Positions 36,601 through 49,380 of a DNA stretch of 64,000 nucleotides are shown here, piece after piece (position 1 is the stretch's first letter; each line of letters begins with the position of its first letter). Origin of the DNA: Lingula anatina (lineage: Eukaryota; Brachiopoda; Lingulata; Lingulida; Lingulidae). Below the pieces are notes generated by a model. It saw only the letters and a program-made list of their open reading frames with translations. It did not search any database and was not told where the DNA came from. The position numbers were made by a program, and so were the translations under genes. Where the stretch lies: NCBI RefSeq assembly GCF_001039355.2, contig NW_019775413.1, positions 1,690,249-1,754,248 of the forward strand. The letters run 5' to 3'.

Positions 36601-39600
36601 TACGGCACAGCCAAACAGGGGTGTAGAGAGAATTCATTTTCATCTTTATCACAGATTCTATTAGGTTCAACTCTTAAGCAGTTTTTTTTTTACTGTGAAC
36701 AGTTTACTCTATAAATTATTCATTTATAGAATTATCATTTCAACAAGATTGTGCTTGATATCAAATGGACAACTAAATATTGTCATTTCTATTCAACGTA
36801 AAGACCTTAATCATACACATATTTAGTAAACCTTGCCACTTCAGCTATATTTCACCAATTCTTAATTCATTGACTGAAACTGTCAGTGATAACTAAATGT
36901 AGAATGTTGCCTGTAACAGCCTTAAGATAGCAAATATTTCCCACAAAATTCTTCTCACCTGTAAAGCCTCTACAGCTTTGGGGATCTGCTTATCCTTGAC
37001 ACACTGAGCTGCTATGATCAGACTAGGTTTGTCACTCTCTGGGTGCATGGCTTGAAGAGCTTTAGCACTCTTACGGCACTGCTCACCCTATGGGAAAACA
37101 CAGTAAATTACAGAGGGTAATTAAGTTCTCTGTAATCAAGCTGACAATTGTTTAACTTCGTTACTTTTGAAAAAACAGCAACCAGAATGCCATATTATCC
37201 TTACCAAAGAAATTTACCAAATATTCTCAACTGCAGACTTGAAGAATCCTCAAAAAAACTCCCACATATACTATCACAAATACAAGCATAAATGTGAAAA
37301 GTCATAATGACAGTTACAAAATATAACAATTGGTTTATCAACACATAAAATCCATATGGCAATTCTGAACCTAATAAGCTTAATCAGGATTCAACTGTAG
37401 TGGTGACACTGATGCAGAATCAATTATATACATAATACATGTCTGTGTGCAGCTTTTAAGGCAAAGTTAAATGTGTATGTGTTCCTTTCCCTCCTTACAA
37501 ACTACTTTTGCCTTCTTTCACTGATTTCTCCTACCTGGTTGGTATACATGAGAAGCAAGCACTGGTTCAGCTGGATAGCTTGTTTTTGAGCTGAAGTAAG
37601 CTTCTGTTGTACTCCTTCTGATGTAGCAGTTTTCATCTTCTTTTTGGAATCAAATACATTCTGGTCCTGAAAGTCAAATATTGAAAAGATTTAATCAAAA
37701 TGTGTTTAATTTTTGATACAAAATAATAAGAATAAAATAATAATAGTATCAATAAAATAAAATAAATACACTTACACTGTATAATAATTATTGCCATTCC
37801 AATGCATTTACATCAATGAATACTGACAAAACTCTAAATGATTACTGTAAGATACACTAAAACTTTGGTACTGAATAAACTGCTCCATAGTAAGGAATTG
37901 TTTGATGCTAAAAAGTTATAAACACAGTGGCTTAAAATTCATAATCAACCCACCTTGTTGAGACTGACAACATTGTTTGATGCTACAGCAGTCAAGGCAG
38001 CATCAGAGGGTCTGAAAAAGGCATTTTAATTTTTATTTCATTTGATATTGAAGGATATTATTAAACAACTTAAAAACAATAATTTTATCTTTCACATACA
38101 ATCTGATTTCAAATGTGTATATAAAAGTAAGCACATGTATCAACCACTGTACAAAATCAATTATCTTCACTTACTTTTGTTTTACAACCAGGTTGTAAAG
38201 CTTCAAGGCTTCCTCTGTTCTTCCTTGCATCTGTAATGCAAACCCTAGCTGCACCCTAAAAATAACTAGAGGATCAGAGAGGCGATACCGCCTCCGAATA
38301 TTGTACCACCAGCTGGAGCAAGCGCATTCGTATAGACCCCCACATACACAAAATAAGGGACATAGCCGACAGTTTTGTGCTTGACAAGCTGTAAAAATGC
38401 AATCAACAAGAATTTTTAAACTATTGCAAAAAATATATATGGTACAATCAAATTTAAGTTCTTCGTAAGGTAGGTCAAGGGTCAATTTCAAGGTCACAGT
38501 AAATTGCCAGTATATGACTTCCTATTCAAGTTCAAGAGTAACTATGGACCTATCTCTGTCAAGTTTGAAGTTAAAAGAGAAAGAAATTAGCAGAGTTCAG
38601 TTCATGATAAAAAGTAGGTCAAAGGTCAATTTCAAGGTCACANNNNNNNNNNNNNNNNNNNNNNNNNNNNNNNNNNNNNNNNNNNNNNNNNNNNNNNNNN
38701 NNNNNNNNNNNNNNNNNNNNNNNNNNNNNNNNNNNNNNNNNNNNNNNNNNNNNNNNNNNNNAATAAACAGCCATTAAGATAATCATTTAGTTCAGAAATA
38801 TAATAGATAATTGCATACTGATCAATCTGAACATCTTCCCTGCATAAACTTTTACTTCACAAGCCTGCTGGCTACAGGTCATTAAAAAACTGCGCTGATG
38901 GGTTTGTTGTCAACCTTTGTTTAGACCGGCCAGAACCTGAAATGAAACACCAATTTCAGCTGTACCAACACAAATTCTTACTCACCTTATGATAGCTAAT
39001 TCATCTTCTAGCTCTTCCTCAGTAGCATCAGCATCCTCAGAAAAAGTCTGTCTACACATTTCTACAAAGATACAAAAAAGCTTGTATTATATAGATGTTC
39101 CTGGATAAATACCAATTCAGGAAATGTTAATTTAACTCTTCTTCCTAAAGTATGTAATTTACTGTACCTTCTGCCTTCCTGAGCTTATCCTCTGCCTTTT
39201 TGTACAATCCTTTGGCTAAATGGAGACAAGCACTGTTGTACAAAAGTTCATAACTATCTTCTTCCAGTCCAAGGTCTTCCTATGTAACATCAAATTATTA
39301 AAACATTAAAATAACAATAAACTTAAAAGAGGCAAAAACAAGTTTAAATCTCACTTAATGTAGTAAAATTGTTGTAGTGTTTAACAATGCCATTAAATAT
39401 TTGAAGCTTTAAAAAGCATTCATTAGTTATCTTATAAACAGAGTATAAAGAAGTCCCATACCACATCTTGTGTTCCTGATATCTGCAATGCAGCCATAAC
39501 TGCTGAGAAATTGGTGTACCGTTCTTGCTCAAAGTCATCCTTGAAATAAAAAGATACAATATCCAGACTAAAGTGTGAGTTACAATGTAAATTTCAGCCA

Positions 39601-41169
39601 AAAAGATTACCCTAATTGTTATCAATTGAGTTTTTAACTTAATAATAACATCATTAACTAGTAAACTTACCTCTGAATTCTTAACCAAATTCTTGTACAG
39701 TGAGTAACATTCCTCATAATTCTCCAATCTGTACAGCTGAAAATAAAATTTAAATTTTAAAGATAATTGCCAAACCTTATAATACGAATTAAATCCACTG
39801 CATTAAAGTTTTCTTTGTCAATTTGCTCTTGAAGACTTTAAACAAAAAGACTCATGCATCTCAGCAGCAACAATAAACATATCCACACCATTACATTTAT
39901 TTCAAACGACCTAACAATGCTAGCACCGGGCAAAATTCTATTTGATAACTTATTAAACATGACTCAGTCAGATCCCCAAAGAAATAGTCCTTATGTATGA
40001 CTTTCACATTTTTCCTTATTTTCTTTTATTTTCCATATTTTATAGAGATAGTGAAATCGCATGTATTCTGAGGTTGAATGTTCTGACTATATGAGGAGGT
40101 CACACGTGATGTTGTACACAGCACTTTGAGTAGTTATGTATGCAACAATCATTACAATGGGTGAAAATGATGAGCTGGAAATCCATCAATATTTTTTGGT
40201 ACAGCCAACAATAGCTCATTTACATTTAACCTGCATTCTGACAGGGCATTTAATTAGAGAATACTTTTAATCTCTTCCTGAAGACATAAATAAAAGTACC
40301 CTAAAAATTTGAGCAGAGATCCCAAGGCAGTGAGCACTTACCACTTGTGCCATCAACTCCTGAACCCTGACGTCTGGATCTTCAATCTCCCTCAGTGTTA
40401 CCAGAGCATCACTGGTCTTGTTTAAACGGTACTGGCAATAGGCTTTCTCAAAGACGAGTTCTCTGGAAAGTTGCAATTTCTCTGTATTTAATTGCCTTTT
40501 AAAGTGAACATACTGTCTCCATTGGTCCATGGTTGCAATGATACCAAATGTTGCAAAACCATTCTAAAACTATTTAATTCACATGCCGAGACAATTTATT
40601 ATAATTGATAAATTAATTAATATATAAATTAATTTATTATCAGATAATATCAGGATTATTCTTTCAAAAAACAATCTTAACAATGTCTGCTTCAGTAGTC
40701 TTGAAAGTGTAATGAAATTACCCCTGATGTTTACTGGATGTTATTTTCTTGAGAGCGTCTTCAAATTCCCCGAGGTGAACCAGGCATACAATTTTGCAGT
40801 GGAACGCAGTGACATCATCTGGAAGTTCTTGGAGAACTGTCGAGAAATTGAAAGCATTTAAAATCTCAAATCTTCAAACTGACACTCTTAATCCAAATAC
40901 TAATGGATTGAAGGGCTTTAAATGGATACCATAACAAAAGAAATGGCTCTATTTGCTAGCATTAGTGGTAATAGAGAACAATATGGCTGTTGATTTTTGG
41001 CACCCCTAATTTTAGTTCACTATAATGACCGAAGAGGAAGCTTTTTCTTACCCAAGACTGTGTACTTACTTTTGTTTGCAGTCTTAAGTGCTTTCTCATA
41101 ATCCTGGTTTTGCCCAAATTTATGCAAATCGGCAAACAAAGTTGCCACATTCGCCGGCTGTTGAGACAT
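33670..41169 (-). CDS. SRP72: Signal recognition particle subunit SRP72
   Basis: Protein of the S domain of the signal recognition particle; with SRP68 it binds 7SL RNA for co-translational ER targeting. Twenty exons give 655 residues (human about 671, from memory). Exons in transcript order: 41169-41070, 40836-40735, 40481-40342, 39736-39671, 39539-39462, 39279-39168, 39061-38986, 38255-38175, 38011-37954, 37666-37535, 37087-36959, 36549-36412, 36206-36111, 35877-35774, 35657-35580, 35287-35159, 34868-34816, 34499-34386, 34057-34018, 33811-33670. TPR-like helical repeats fill most of the protein (e.g. [24 protein letters not shown]). The C-terminal RNA-binding segment carries LPKNYDP and [16 protein letters not shown], then an Ala/Ser/Pro-rich lysine-ending tail. 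The start is [12 protein letters not shown]; an in-frame Met 20 codons upstream (41229) is less likely. An N gap lies in the intron between exons 7 and 8. Confidence 0.96.
38470..38642. repeat. Minisatellite with AGGTCA-type half sites, running into assembly gap
   Basis: In an SRP72 intron. A unit of about 144 bp is bounded by GTAGGTCAAGGGTCAATTTC (38470) and GTAGGTCAAAGGTCAATTTC (38614), each followed by AAGGTCACA. The second copy runs straight into the gap. Confidence 0.75.
38643..38761. other. Assembly gap (N run)
   Basis: 119 unknown bases inside an SRP72 intron, right after a repeat of the flanking minisatellite. The real length may differ from the number of Ns. No exon appears to be lost: the flanking SRP72 exons (39061-38986 and 38255-38175) join in frame and match the family. 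Confidence 0.95.
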
Positions 41170-41351
41170 CTTGCTTCTCTCGTGGAAGAGGAAGTCTTGG
41201 TCTTGATATTGTGTTAGAGGCGACACCACGCATGCAAGTTAGCATTCACTCTCGCCAACTGGAGGTTCGTTTCACCTTGCCGGCGAAAATCAAGGTCAAG
41301 CTGCTAACCTTCAAACAACTCTCCTGCTCGAGTAGATTGAGGGAATTTGGA
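41170..41351. promoter_or_regulatory. Compact divergent SRP72 / PGAM promoter
   Basis: Only 182 bp separate the two start codons, which face away from each other. The stretch is richer in G+C and CpG than its surroundings, has no TATA box, and contains CACGCATGCAAG (41227-41238), which partly resembles an NRF1 site (GCGCATGCGC). TATA-less bidirectional promoters of this size are common for housekeeping pairs. The motif reading is inference. Confidence 0.7.
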
Positions 41352-44300
41352 ATGGCAAACTATAAAATTGTTCTAGTGCGACATGGAGAGAGCGTCTGGA
41401 ACAAGGAGAACAGATTTACCGGCTGGACTGATGTCGACTTGTCTGATTTCGGCGTCGGTGAAGCTATAGCAGGAGCAAAGGTGAAGTTGGTTTTTTTCTT
41501 TTTGTGGCATACAGTACATTAATGATTTATTCTAGTGTTACTTGCAGAATGATGAATGCGAGTGGAATGTTACATATCCGTAATCCCCATCCCATTGTTT
41601 GCACTTAGCCAGTGATTATGGACTTGCAAATTTTATCTCAGAGAATGATGAAGATTCGCATGAAATGTCAGAATGAACTTATAACGTCGGGATTGCAACT
41701 GGAATATTATATTATATGGGCCACTTGAAAAAAAAATGGTTAATTTTAAATAAACTAATAATAAAAATTTGTGAAATACAAAAAAAAAAAAAAATCAAAT
41801 GTCTTGCTTGGAATAGTATAGTTACTGTATTTTATTTTATTTTTTAAATTAAATTGGACAATCATGCAAATGCTGGACAAAAAAACCACCATGCTGATAA
41901 ATGGAGTTCACCATGAACTAATGTGCAACATAAAAAGCAGTTTCAAATATATGCTATTTGTATAACAAAGGTTAAAACATTATTATCTTGCAAATGTTAA
42001 AGTTGAGAAAAAAGACACCATGCTGTTTAATAGAGTTCACCAAGAAGTAAAGTACAAAATAAAGAGCAGATTCAAATATATGCTATTTGTATAACAAAGG
42101 TAAAACATCACCATCCCAAACATAAAAGTTGAGAAAAAGAAACACCATGCTGATGAAGGAAGTTCACCAAGAACTAATGTACGACATAAAAAGCAGATTT
42201 AAATGTGTGCTATTTGTATTACAAAGATGATTATTAAATATATGATTACAGTGGCGTCAATAGGTGCAGAAGTTTTATTTTATGCTCTGTGTTATTTGTT
42301 GTTCAAGAATTAAATTTTCTGTTTCAATATATTAGCCATGAAAACATCAAAAAGAGCTCATTTTAACCTTTGTTTTTTATTTGCTAAAATTGAATTTTTA
42401 CTTATCAAAACAGGATTGTCCCTATTTATATCCTTTATGAATGTCCTTCCTAAACTTAACTTTTTATCCATAAAAGTTGTTCATAATAAAATACCAGTTT
42501 AATCCTGTAATCTGGTACAAAGAAAAATATTGTGTTTGTAGAAAAAATAACCTAAAAATAATTTTTGAAATGACCCACATTTGATGTGTTATCAATAGAA
42601 TGAATATTACAAGAAAAATTGTTAAGATTTTCACACATTGTACAACCAATCATTCTCACTTTTCAAAATAATTAACTTTTAAACTGTCTCAACACTGATT
42701 GATTTTCAGATGTTAAAAGAGGCTGGCTATACTTTTGACGTAGCCTTTACCAGTGTATTGAAACGAGCCGTGAAAACTTTGAACATCGTACTAGATGAGT
42801 TGGATCTTCACTGGATCCCAGTTCACAAACACTGGAGACTCAATGAAAGGCACTATGGTGCATTACAAGGTCTTAACAAATCTGAAACAGCTGTCAAACA
42901 TTCTGAAGAACAAGTCAAGGTAAGAAATGGGTTAATGAAATCCCTTGGCTTTTTGTTTCATTCAAAACTTTCATTCTCTCATTTTTTTAAAAATTATTAT
43001 TGGTCAAATATTATAGGGCATAAAGTGTTAAGTCTTTTTTGAAGCACTCATGTCTTTTATCTGGAAAAAGCACTAAGAGTCATAATATTTGTGTGCCACT
43101 TATTTTCATTTTCTCTTTTAGATCTGGCGTAGGTCCTATGATACTCCTCCACCACAGTTGGAAGTGTCTGATCCCCGCTGGCCTGGTCATGACCGCAGAT
43201 ATCAAGTAGGGATCTTACACTTTGAATAAACAATTCTTCTACATGGAATTCTCTCGGTGATAAAAAAGATGCTATACAGGAAAATTACTCATGCATACCT
43301 TATGATATAAAGCGATTCATATTTTTGCTGTTATTTTGCAATGGAATTCCTGCTTTTCGCCGATTTTATTTCATTTCTTATTTGAATTTTTTATTTTCTG
43401 TTTTCCTTATTTCTGAAGGTCTATTTTAACTTGTGTCCAGACATTGATTTTTTAGAAAAAAATGAAAGAAATTTGTGTTGCCAAATAGACTTAGTAAATT
43501 GATGTACTCATTTAATAAATACACATACACACATTGTTTGTATTTCAGGATATGGACAAGCGTCTAATTCCCACCACAGAATGCTTGAAGGATACTGTAG
43601 AGAGAGTACTTCCATACTGGTACGATGTTATTGTTCCAGCCATTAAAGTAAGTGCATTACATTAAAAATTTACAAAACTATATTATTATAAAAATTTGAC
43701 CTATAGGATACTTAAACTTACTGTATAACTCAATTACCTGCTACAGTAGTGGTGAAGAGAGCAATAGGAGTTCAAAGTATATTTTTCCTATGTGATAGTG
43801 AAACTGTATTTTAGGCTGCTAGTCGATTGGAGAAATTATAATTTACACAGCTGATTTATCTGGCGTATAGTGCTATACGCCTTTCATCCAACCCAGCCCA
43901 GGAGAACTATAGCACACAAATGAAGTTGATGATATTCTATAAGGCATTTTGAAATGATGTTTAGTTTCAGTATGTTAAGTCAGCATAAATTGCTAAATCA
44001 ATATTGTCTTAACTTTTCAGTATTAAACATTCTGCATACCGTTTAATCAGTGTTTGTTTGCCTGCAAGATCATTTCAGTTGAGAAATTATTATTGTAATT
44101 TTCTTGTTTGTAGTCTGGCCAACGTGTCCTCATCTCTGCCCATGGAAACAGCCTGAGAGCACTGGTCAAGTACTTGGACAGTGTTTCAGATTCTGAAATT
44201 GTTGAACTCAATATACCTACAGGTTAGCAAAAGAATACTTCATCATCATATTTTATATGCTTTTTGTGGATGATCTGTCAGACTTCATTGTCAGTAGCTG

Positions 44301-47300
44301 CTGTCTTCCTCCCTGGAGGTTTTGTGCCTTTCTAGTGAGCTGTTATTTCAGGCTTGCTTTTAAACCATTGTGGTATGTACTCTTAGATACCCTGCATTTC
44401 ATTGTGAAATGGTTTTGAACTTGTTGAAAGTTGGACATTTGGATGCTTACCAGAAATTAGGGGTTTACTTTCAAGTTATGATAAATTATCATATGTGATA
44501 TATCAGTAGTAGGCAATTCCTTATGAAGATTTTCTTACAAGTTTTCAAGTTAAAAGGGTAATGGAATTGCTTTATTTTCCCTCTCAAGAGACAGATATAT
44601 ATATTTTGAAAAATGGTCATTACAAAGAGCCAGTCATATGATGTAAATCATATGTTGTAAAAAAAAAGTTTAAGTGTGGACAATTTCTTGGCCCCTTTCA
44701 AATATTGATTACTAAACCATAATCAAATTTGCTTGTAGTTTGCTTTTGCTTCCATTATTTTTATTGTTAAATGCACAGTTCACAGCTATTTCACTCTTTC
44801 TTCAGCATGGTGCACCCAAGGCATGGGGAGCTTTGTGCTTTTCTGTTTCTCATTTGTTGAAGTATTATCATCATGCATATATATGTAATTAATAAACCAC
44901 TCACCAAAAGCTGAATTTCAAACAATACATTATTTGCATTTAAATTGTTTCGGGAAATGACTTGGTTATTAAGCAGCATTTTAAAGCGATGAAAGTGTAT
45001 TTCTCGCCCCTGATTTTGAATGATTTTAATGACTTTAGAATGTCACTTTAATTCTAACCTCTTTAAATCATAAATATTGCAGTGTTAATTAATTTTTTGC
45101 CAATTGAAAATCCCCGAGAAACTGACCCATGAATAAAAACTGCCGAAATTTTATAATCATTCTCATTACCAGTGTTTTCTTTATTTCATTACAGACTATC
45201 AACCAAATGCTTTTTTACAGGAGGAGTTGGAGCAATCCTACCTTCCTGGTAATACACAATCTAAAATTAGGCTTTTGGACCTGTAGTATGCTATAACAAT
45301 CTTTCACTTCAAATCTTAGACACGCTGTCTACAAATTAATATCTCTCATTTCATCTATGGGGAAAAAGGGTCTCTTGGTATATACATTTTCTTGGGATAT
45401 CTGTTTGTAAAACGCATGGTGACTTGCTTCTTGCATGTGGATGAATTGTCTGTGTTGCACCAATCCCTGTAGCTTGCTTGTGCATGGTGTGGCACATATA
45501 ATGGTTTAAGCATTTTGAATGCCATGGGAATGTTGAACTTTAAGTGTATTTTATAGGGGAAAGAGAGAACATAATTGAATTCATTTAAGGGTTTTTAATT
45601 TTTTTTAATCTTTGAAAATGTGATTTTTTTACAATAGAATAAAAACAAGAAAATTAAATCTCTAGTTACCTCCCCACTCATCTCATTTTATAAGTTAAAC
45701 AAGAATCGTGATTATATGTAATAAAGTAAGTCAGATTATAAAGTTTTCATTTTACTGTAATAAAATCAAATGTTTAAATAGGATCAAATAAAAAATATAT
45801 TGAGCTTAAGATGTAATTTGTAGAATAACAATCACCCAGACCCAAAAAGCTTGATTGCTGGTTTTATTTAATGAGCATGCATTTTGATTTTTCTTTATAT
45901 TGTTTTCATTTATCTACAGTATCTATATAGTCCAGAATGTTTTCATCATTTAATTTTTCATTGACTCATTGTTGCCTAGAATTTTGCTTTGCTTTCACCT
46001 TATATTCTTGAGTGTCAAGCATAGTGATCAAGTAATTATCAACTTCTATGTAGTTTAGAATGGACGTTTTGTTTTCAAAACAACCATACATTGATTACTG
46101 TGCCAAGTTTTTAGAAATGAAAGATATTTGCTGCATAGAATTTTGGCAGTACCTACATTTATTTTGATGTTGCTTCACTTATCATTTAGAAAACTTAACT
46201 TCAGCAATACCCTTTTCTTATTTGTAACTCTTTTATCATCATACAACTTTTTTTTGTGATTTTAAATCTACAGAGGTAGTTTTTGACATCCATCATGCTC
46301 AATCTGAAGAGTATATACTGGGTGCATAGAAAGTTCCTATCATTTTTAAATTCTCCTCAAAAAGTATAATTCAACAAGATTTCTTTATACAACTTCATGA
46401 TGTTACCTGTGGAACAAAAAGCTTAAACTCAATTGCCTTTATGAAAGCCATGTGGTATTGAATACAAAAAAGGTGTTTATTTTTAGTTTTGATAGCATCT
46501 TGGTCTTTTTATTTTTTAATACACTTCATACAGTCAGACTTTCAGTTGGTAATTGCAGGGGGAGGGGCACATTCCATGCAATTAAGTTGAAAAAGAACAT
46601 CATGGGTAATGTGTGTCCAAATAAATAAAGAAACTTGATCACATTTACAATACTCTGCTAGTAATCACAGCATTGAGGCCTGGCAAGACAAGTGCATGGT
46701 TTTTGAATTGTCACTGAAGGCAAATGTAATGTCGACATTAGAGCTTCTAGGAAGATACATTCCTTGTAGATGACAAGACGTGCTATATTGTAATGAAAAA
46801 CAGAGACTTATAGCAACATGCAAGTGAAGAAGCCAGCTTAATCAACTTACTGACTAAATTACTATTTAAGCCTCTATGTATTTTATTTTGACATTGCATT
46901 TTTGAAAAAAAATTAATTTAATCACTGCAGGGGTATTGCAGGCATTGTTGTCAAGACTTATATGATCCAGAGGCAAAATCATGAAGTAGTAATAAGCGAA
47001 ATGTCATTGAATTATAATAGATACTTTTTTAGAATAAAATTTGAAGATGGGGACTTGTTTTATATGTCTGCTTCAGCACACCTTGTATACACATAGTAAT
47101 TGGGTCAGCTATTTTTATCAGTTATACGTAAAGCCTATTATACAGGTATATCATTTTTTTGTTGTTAAAAGGGATTGGGACCTATAAATCAAATATATTA
47201 TAGGAGAGTGTCTGGTTATGTGAGGTCTTCTGTCAACAATTTTTTCAATCCTTGTCTTTTGTTATTACTAAATGCATTCTCTTCTGTAGGTATCCCTTTG

Positions 47301-47414
47301 GTGTATGAGCTCAACGGGGACCTGACCCCAATCAAGCACTACTATATGGCTAGTGACGAGGAAATCAAAGCTGCTTTGGAGAAGGTGGCAGCTCAAGGAA
47401 AGGCTAAAAAGTGA
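41352..47414 (+). CDS. PGAM: 2,3-bisphosphoglycerate-dependent phosphoglycerate mutase
   Basis: Cytosolic glycolytic enzyme that interconverts 3- and 2-phosphoglycerate through a phosphohistidine. Six constitutive exons: 41352-41480, 42710-42919, 43122-43205, 43549-43647, 44114-44222, 47290-47414 (TGA), 251 residues (animal PGAM1/2 about 254). Catalytic residues are visible: [10 protein letters not shown] with phospho-His at 11, [12 protein letters not shown] substrate loop, [15 protein letters not shown] with Glu89, RRSYDTPPP, and [10 protein letters not shown] with the second His near residue 184. The lysine-rich end [10 protein letters not shown] is typical of dPGM. The frame upstream of the ATG stays open back into the SRP72 first exon, but similarity starts at [13 protein letters not shown] possible extra cassette exon lies at 45195-45248. 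Confidence 0.97.
41887..42235. repeat. About 128-bp tandem repeat, three copies, in PGAM intron 1
   Basis: CACCATGCTG anchors recur at 41887, 42016 and 42143. Each is followed by a GTTCACCA-GAA stretch, an AAAAAGCAG stretch and TGCTATTTGTAT. The three copies are diverged by point changes and small indels. Confidence 0.85.
45195..45248 (+). CDS. Candidate 54-nt cassette exon of PGAM
   Basis: Within PGAM intron 5 (44223-47289). It has a strong acceptor (ttatttcattacag) and a usable donor (gtaata). Its phase is 1 on both sides, like the neighbouring exons, so inclusion keeps frame and inserts [17 protein letters not shown] between NIPT and GIPLVYEL (the split codon gives D and G). No stop is present. 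This is structural evidence only. Confidence 0.45.
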
Positions 47415-47988
47415 AAGACTAGCTTAGTCAAGGTCACAATCCCAATGTTGTTCACATAATAGGGATGCCATTTTCTCTGACTTAAATGTTTGTTCTTAAT
47501 TTTGTGTTGAGAAAAAACTTTGGATACTTATTTCATGGAGTGAATTAACCTTGACTTACCAGAGGAATTTCCATTCGCCTACCCACCTTTGCTGCTACTC
47601 CATTTTGTTGGTTTAAAGAGAATTAAAACTGAAAACAGGTTTGAATTAAAATGATTGTATGTGGAGAATTATTGGGAAATCTGTTTGTCTGTGTCAAATG
47701 AAGGGGATTTTTAATGTACAAAAATACAGAAATCTTACTAAGTTTTACCTAGATTTTTGTTTGTATCAGTTAAAATGATAATTCATTAAGGAAACAATAT
47801 TTCAGGCACAGCTAAATATATCTTTGCACTATAATTATATTAGCACAGTGGATCACATCATCCATAAAGATAATCACATCTCATTTTGAAAATGTGCTTA
47901 TGCTGAAACTTGATAAATGGGTAGCCTCTTTATATTCATACATGCATGACAGTTATAGGGATTGTTGTGAAAGCTCTTACATTTGGTT

Positions 47989-47994
47989 AATAAA
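47989..47994 (+). terminator. Candidate poly(A) signal of PGAM
   Basis: AATAAA about 575 bp after the PGAM stop codon. Confidence 0.45.
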
Positions 47995-48416
47995 TATTAT
48001 TGTACCAATTTACTTATTGTAGCGGTTTCTGTTGCAAAACTTTTTTTTTACACATCAATTTACCAGTTAATTTAAATTACTGCTTAAATTGACTCACAAA
48101 GTTAGATTTCATCAACCATGTTAATTTCAATAGAAATGAATGAAGTTTTTTTTTTTCATATGATTATAGTCAGCTTTCACCCGAGAATGGTGGCGTGGAT
48201 TTTCCCCATTTACTAAATGAAACTCTGCAGAGCCTCCCATGCACACCCAACCCCGGTTGTAGAAATTGCCACATATCAACTTCTTATGGAGGACTATTAG
48301 GTCACATTCACAACAGCAGTCTAAATATGACTTTTGTAAAGCAAAATTTCCCCCCTCCCCCTTTTTTTTCTCCAGGCTGTTATTAAAGGACAAAAAGACA
48401 TGATATTGTAAAATAT

Positions 48417-48422
48417 TTTATT
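48417..48422 (-). terminator. Candidate poly(A) signal of the fucosyltransferase gene
   Basis: AATAAA on the minus strand about 1.1 kb past the fucosyltransferase stop codon. A nearer cleavage site cannot be excluded. Confidence 0.3.
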
Positions 48423-49198
48423 TGAACTACAACCCTCAACAAATAATACATATAAGTAATTATGCAGGAACGCACTGAACTTGAGAAGATAATCAAACAA
48501 TGCCTGGTGTTGCTAGGTGTTAAGTTATTATACAGCATGTTAGAAAATTTCAAGAGACTTTTAAAGGCTTATAATATTATTTCAAGAACAGTGCATCATT
48601 AATGATCAAACAGTTTTTATTCTTTTAGATCTTTAGCCTTCAGAGTAATCTTAAAATTAAAAAATTAAGTTTTCGATTAGCTATGTGTAATTTTATAATC
48701 AAGACTAAAATTTGGCGTTTTTAGCTCTCAACTTCGTATTGTTAAATCTTTATTAATTGTAATATTTAGCTCTTAGATTGCAAGGCGCATTGCTATTTTA
48801 AATGAAATGCGCCATATAAAAATAAATTATTATTATAAAGAGAAGAATAAGCTTGAAAATATCAAGGATATGTTAAACAAAAAAGTGAAATATAAATGTC
48901 TAAATATCATTTAAGACAGGTTGATAAAGTTAATGAATGAGTTAATATGAATACCATGTGACTAGATAAACAATCATCACTTCATTTTCTTATGACTGTG
49001 GGCAGAAAACACTTTTAAAAAATCTTGGTTATTTTGAGTCTACCACAACCCTGAACTTTTGAAACATTGCAATTTGTTAAAAATCTCAAATACATTAGGA
49101 ATAATAATAATAAACTGGCTCACCACAAAACAAATTGGTCTTAGATACATGAGTGTACAGGTACACAACATCTGAGCTATACTGTAACATTGCACAAA

Positions 49199-49380
49199 GG
49201 CCGCATTCAGAACAGAGACTAACAGATCCGCAGATCAAATATGGCCAACCCACTAGAATGCTTGTTGCATAATCCCCGTGGGGAATCTATTCAGTGTCTT
49301 ATTGAGAATTAAGCAGCAAGCTTTTAAGTGGGTCGCCATATTGGATCTGCTGACTTGCTAGTCCCGTTCTGAATTGGCTC
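49199..49380. mobile_element. Long-TIR foldback MITE, family 1, copy b
   Basis: 182-bp element without coding capacity. The left end GGCCGCATTCAGAAC and the right end, reverse-complemented, GAGCCAATTCAGAAC, begin imperfect inverted repeats of about 60 bp that extend through CAAATATGG and AACCCACT. It is homologous to the copy at 19687-19870. No clear target duplication. Confidence 0.75.

Noticed and set aside
38171-38497. 108-residue minus-strand frame
   Set aside because: SRP72 exon (38175-38255) plus intron read-through; the splice acceptor at 38256 explains the boundary.
41088-41351. N-terminal extension of PGAM from an upstream ATG at 41088
   Set aside because: It would run through SRP72 exon 1 antisense and the shared promoter; dPGM similarity begins at the Met at 41352.
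41887-42235. CRISPR-like spacing of repeats
   Set aside because: Adjacent 128-bp tandem copies in an intron with no short identical repeats and unique spacers; the DNA is eukaryotic.
48765-48838. SINE or LINE tail (GCGCCATATAAAAATAAATT)
   Set aside because: The tail resembles known retroposon ends, but no body, promoter box or target duplication could be shown.
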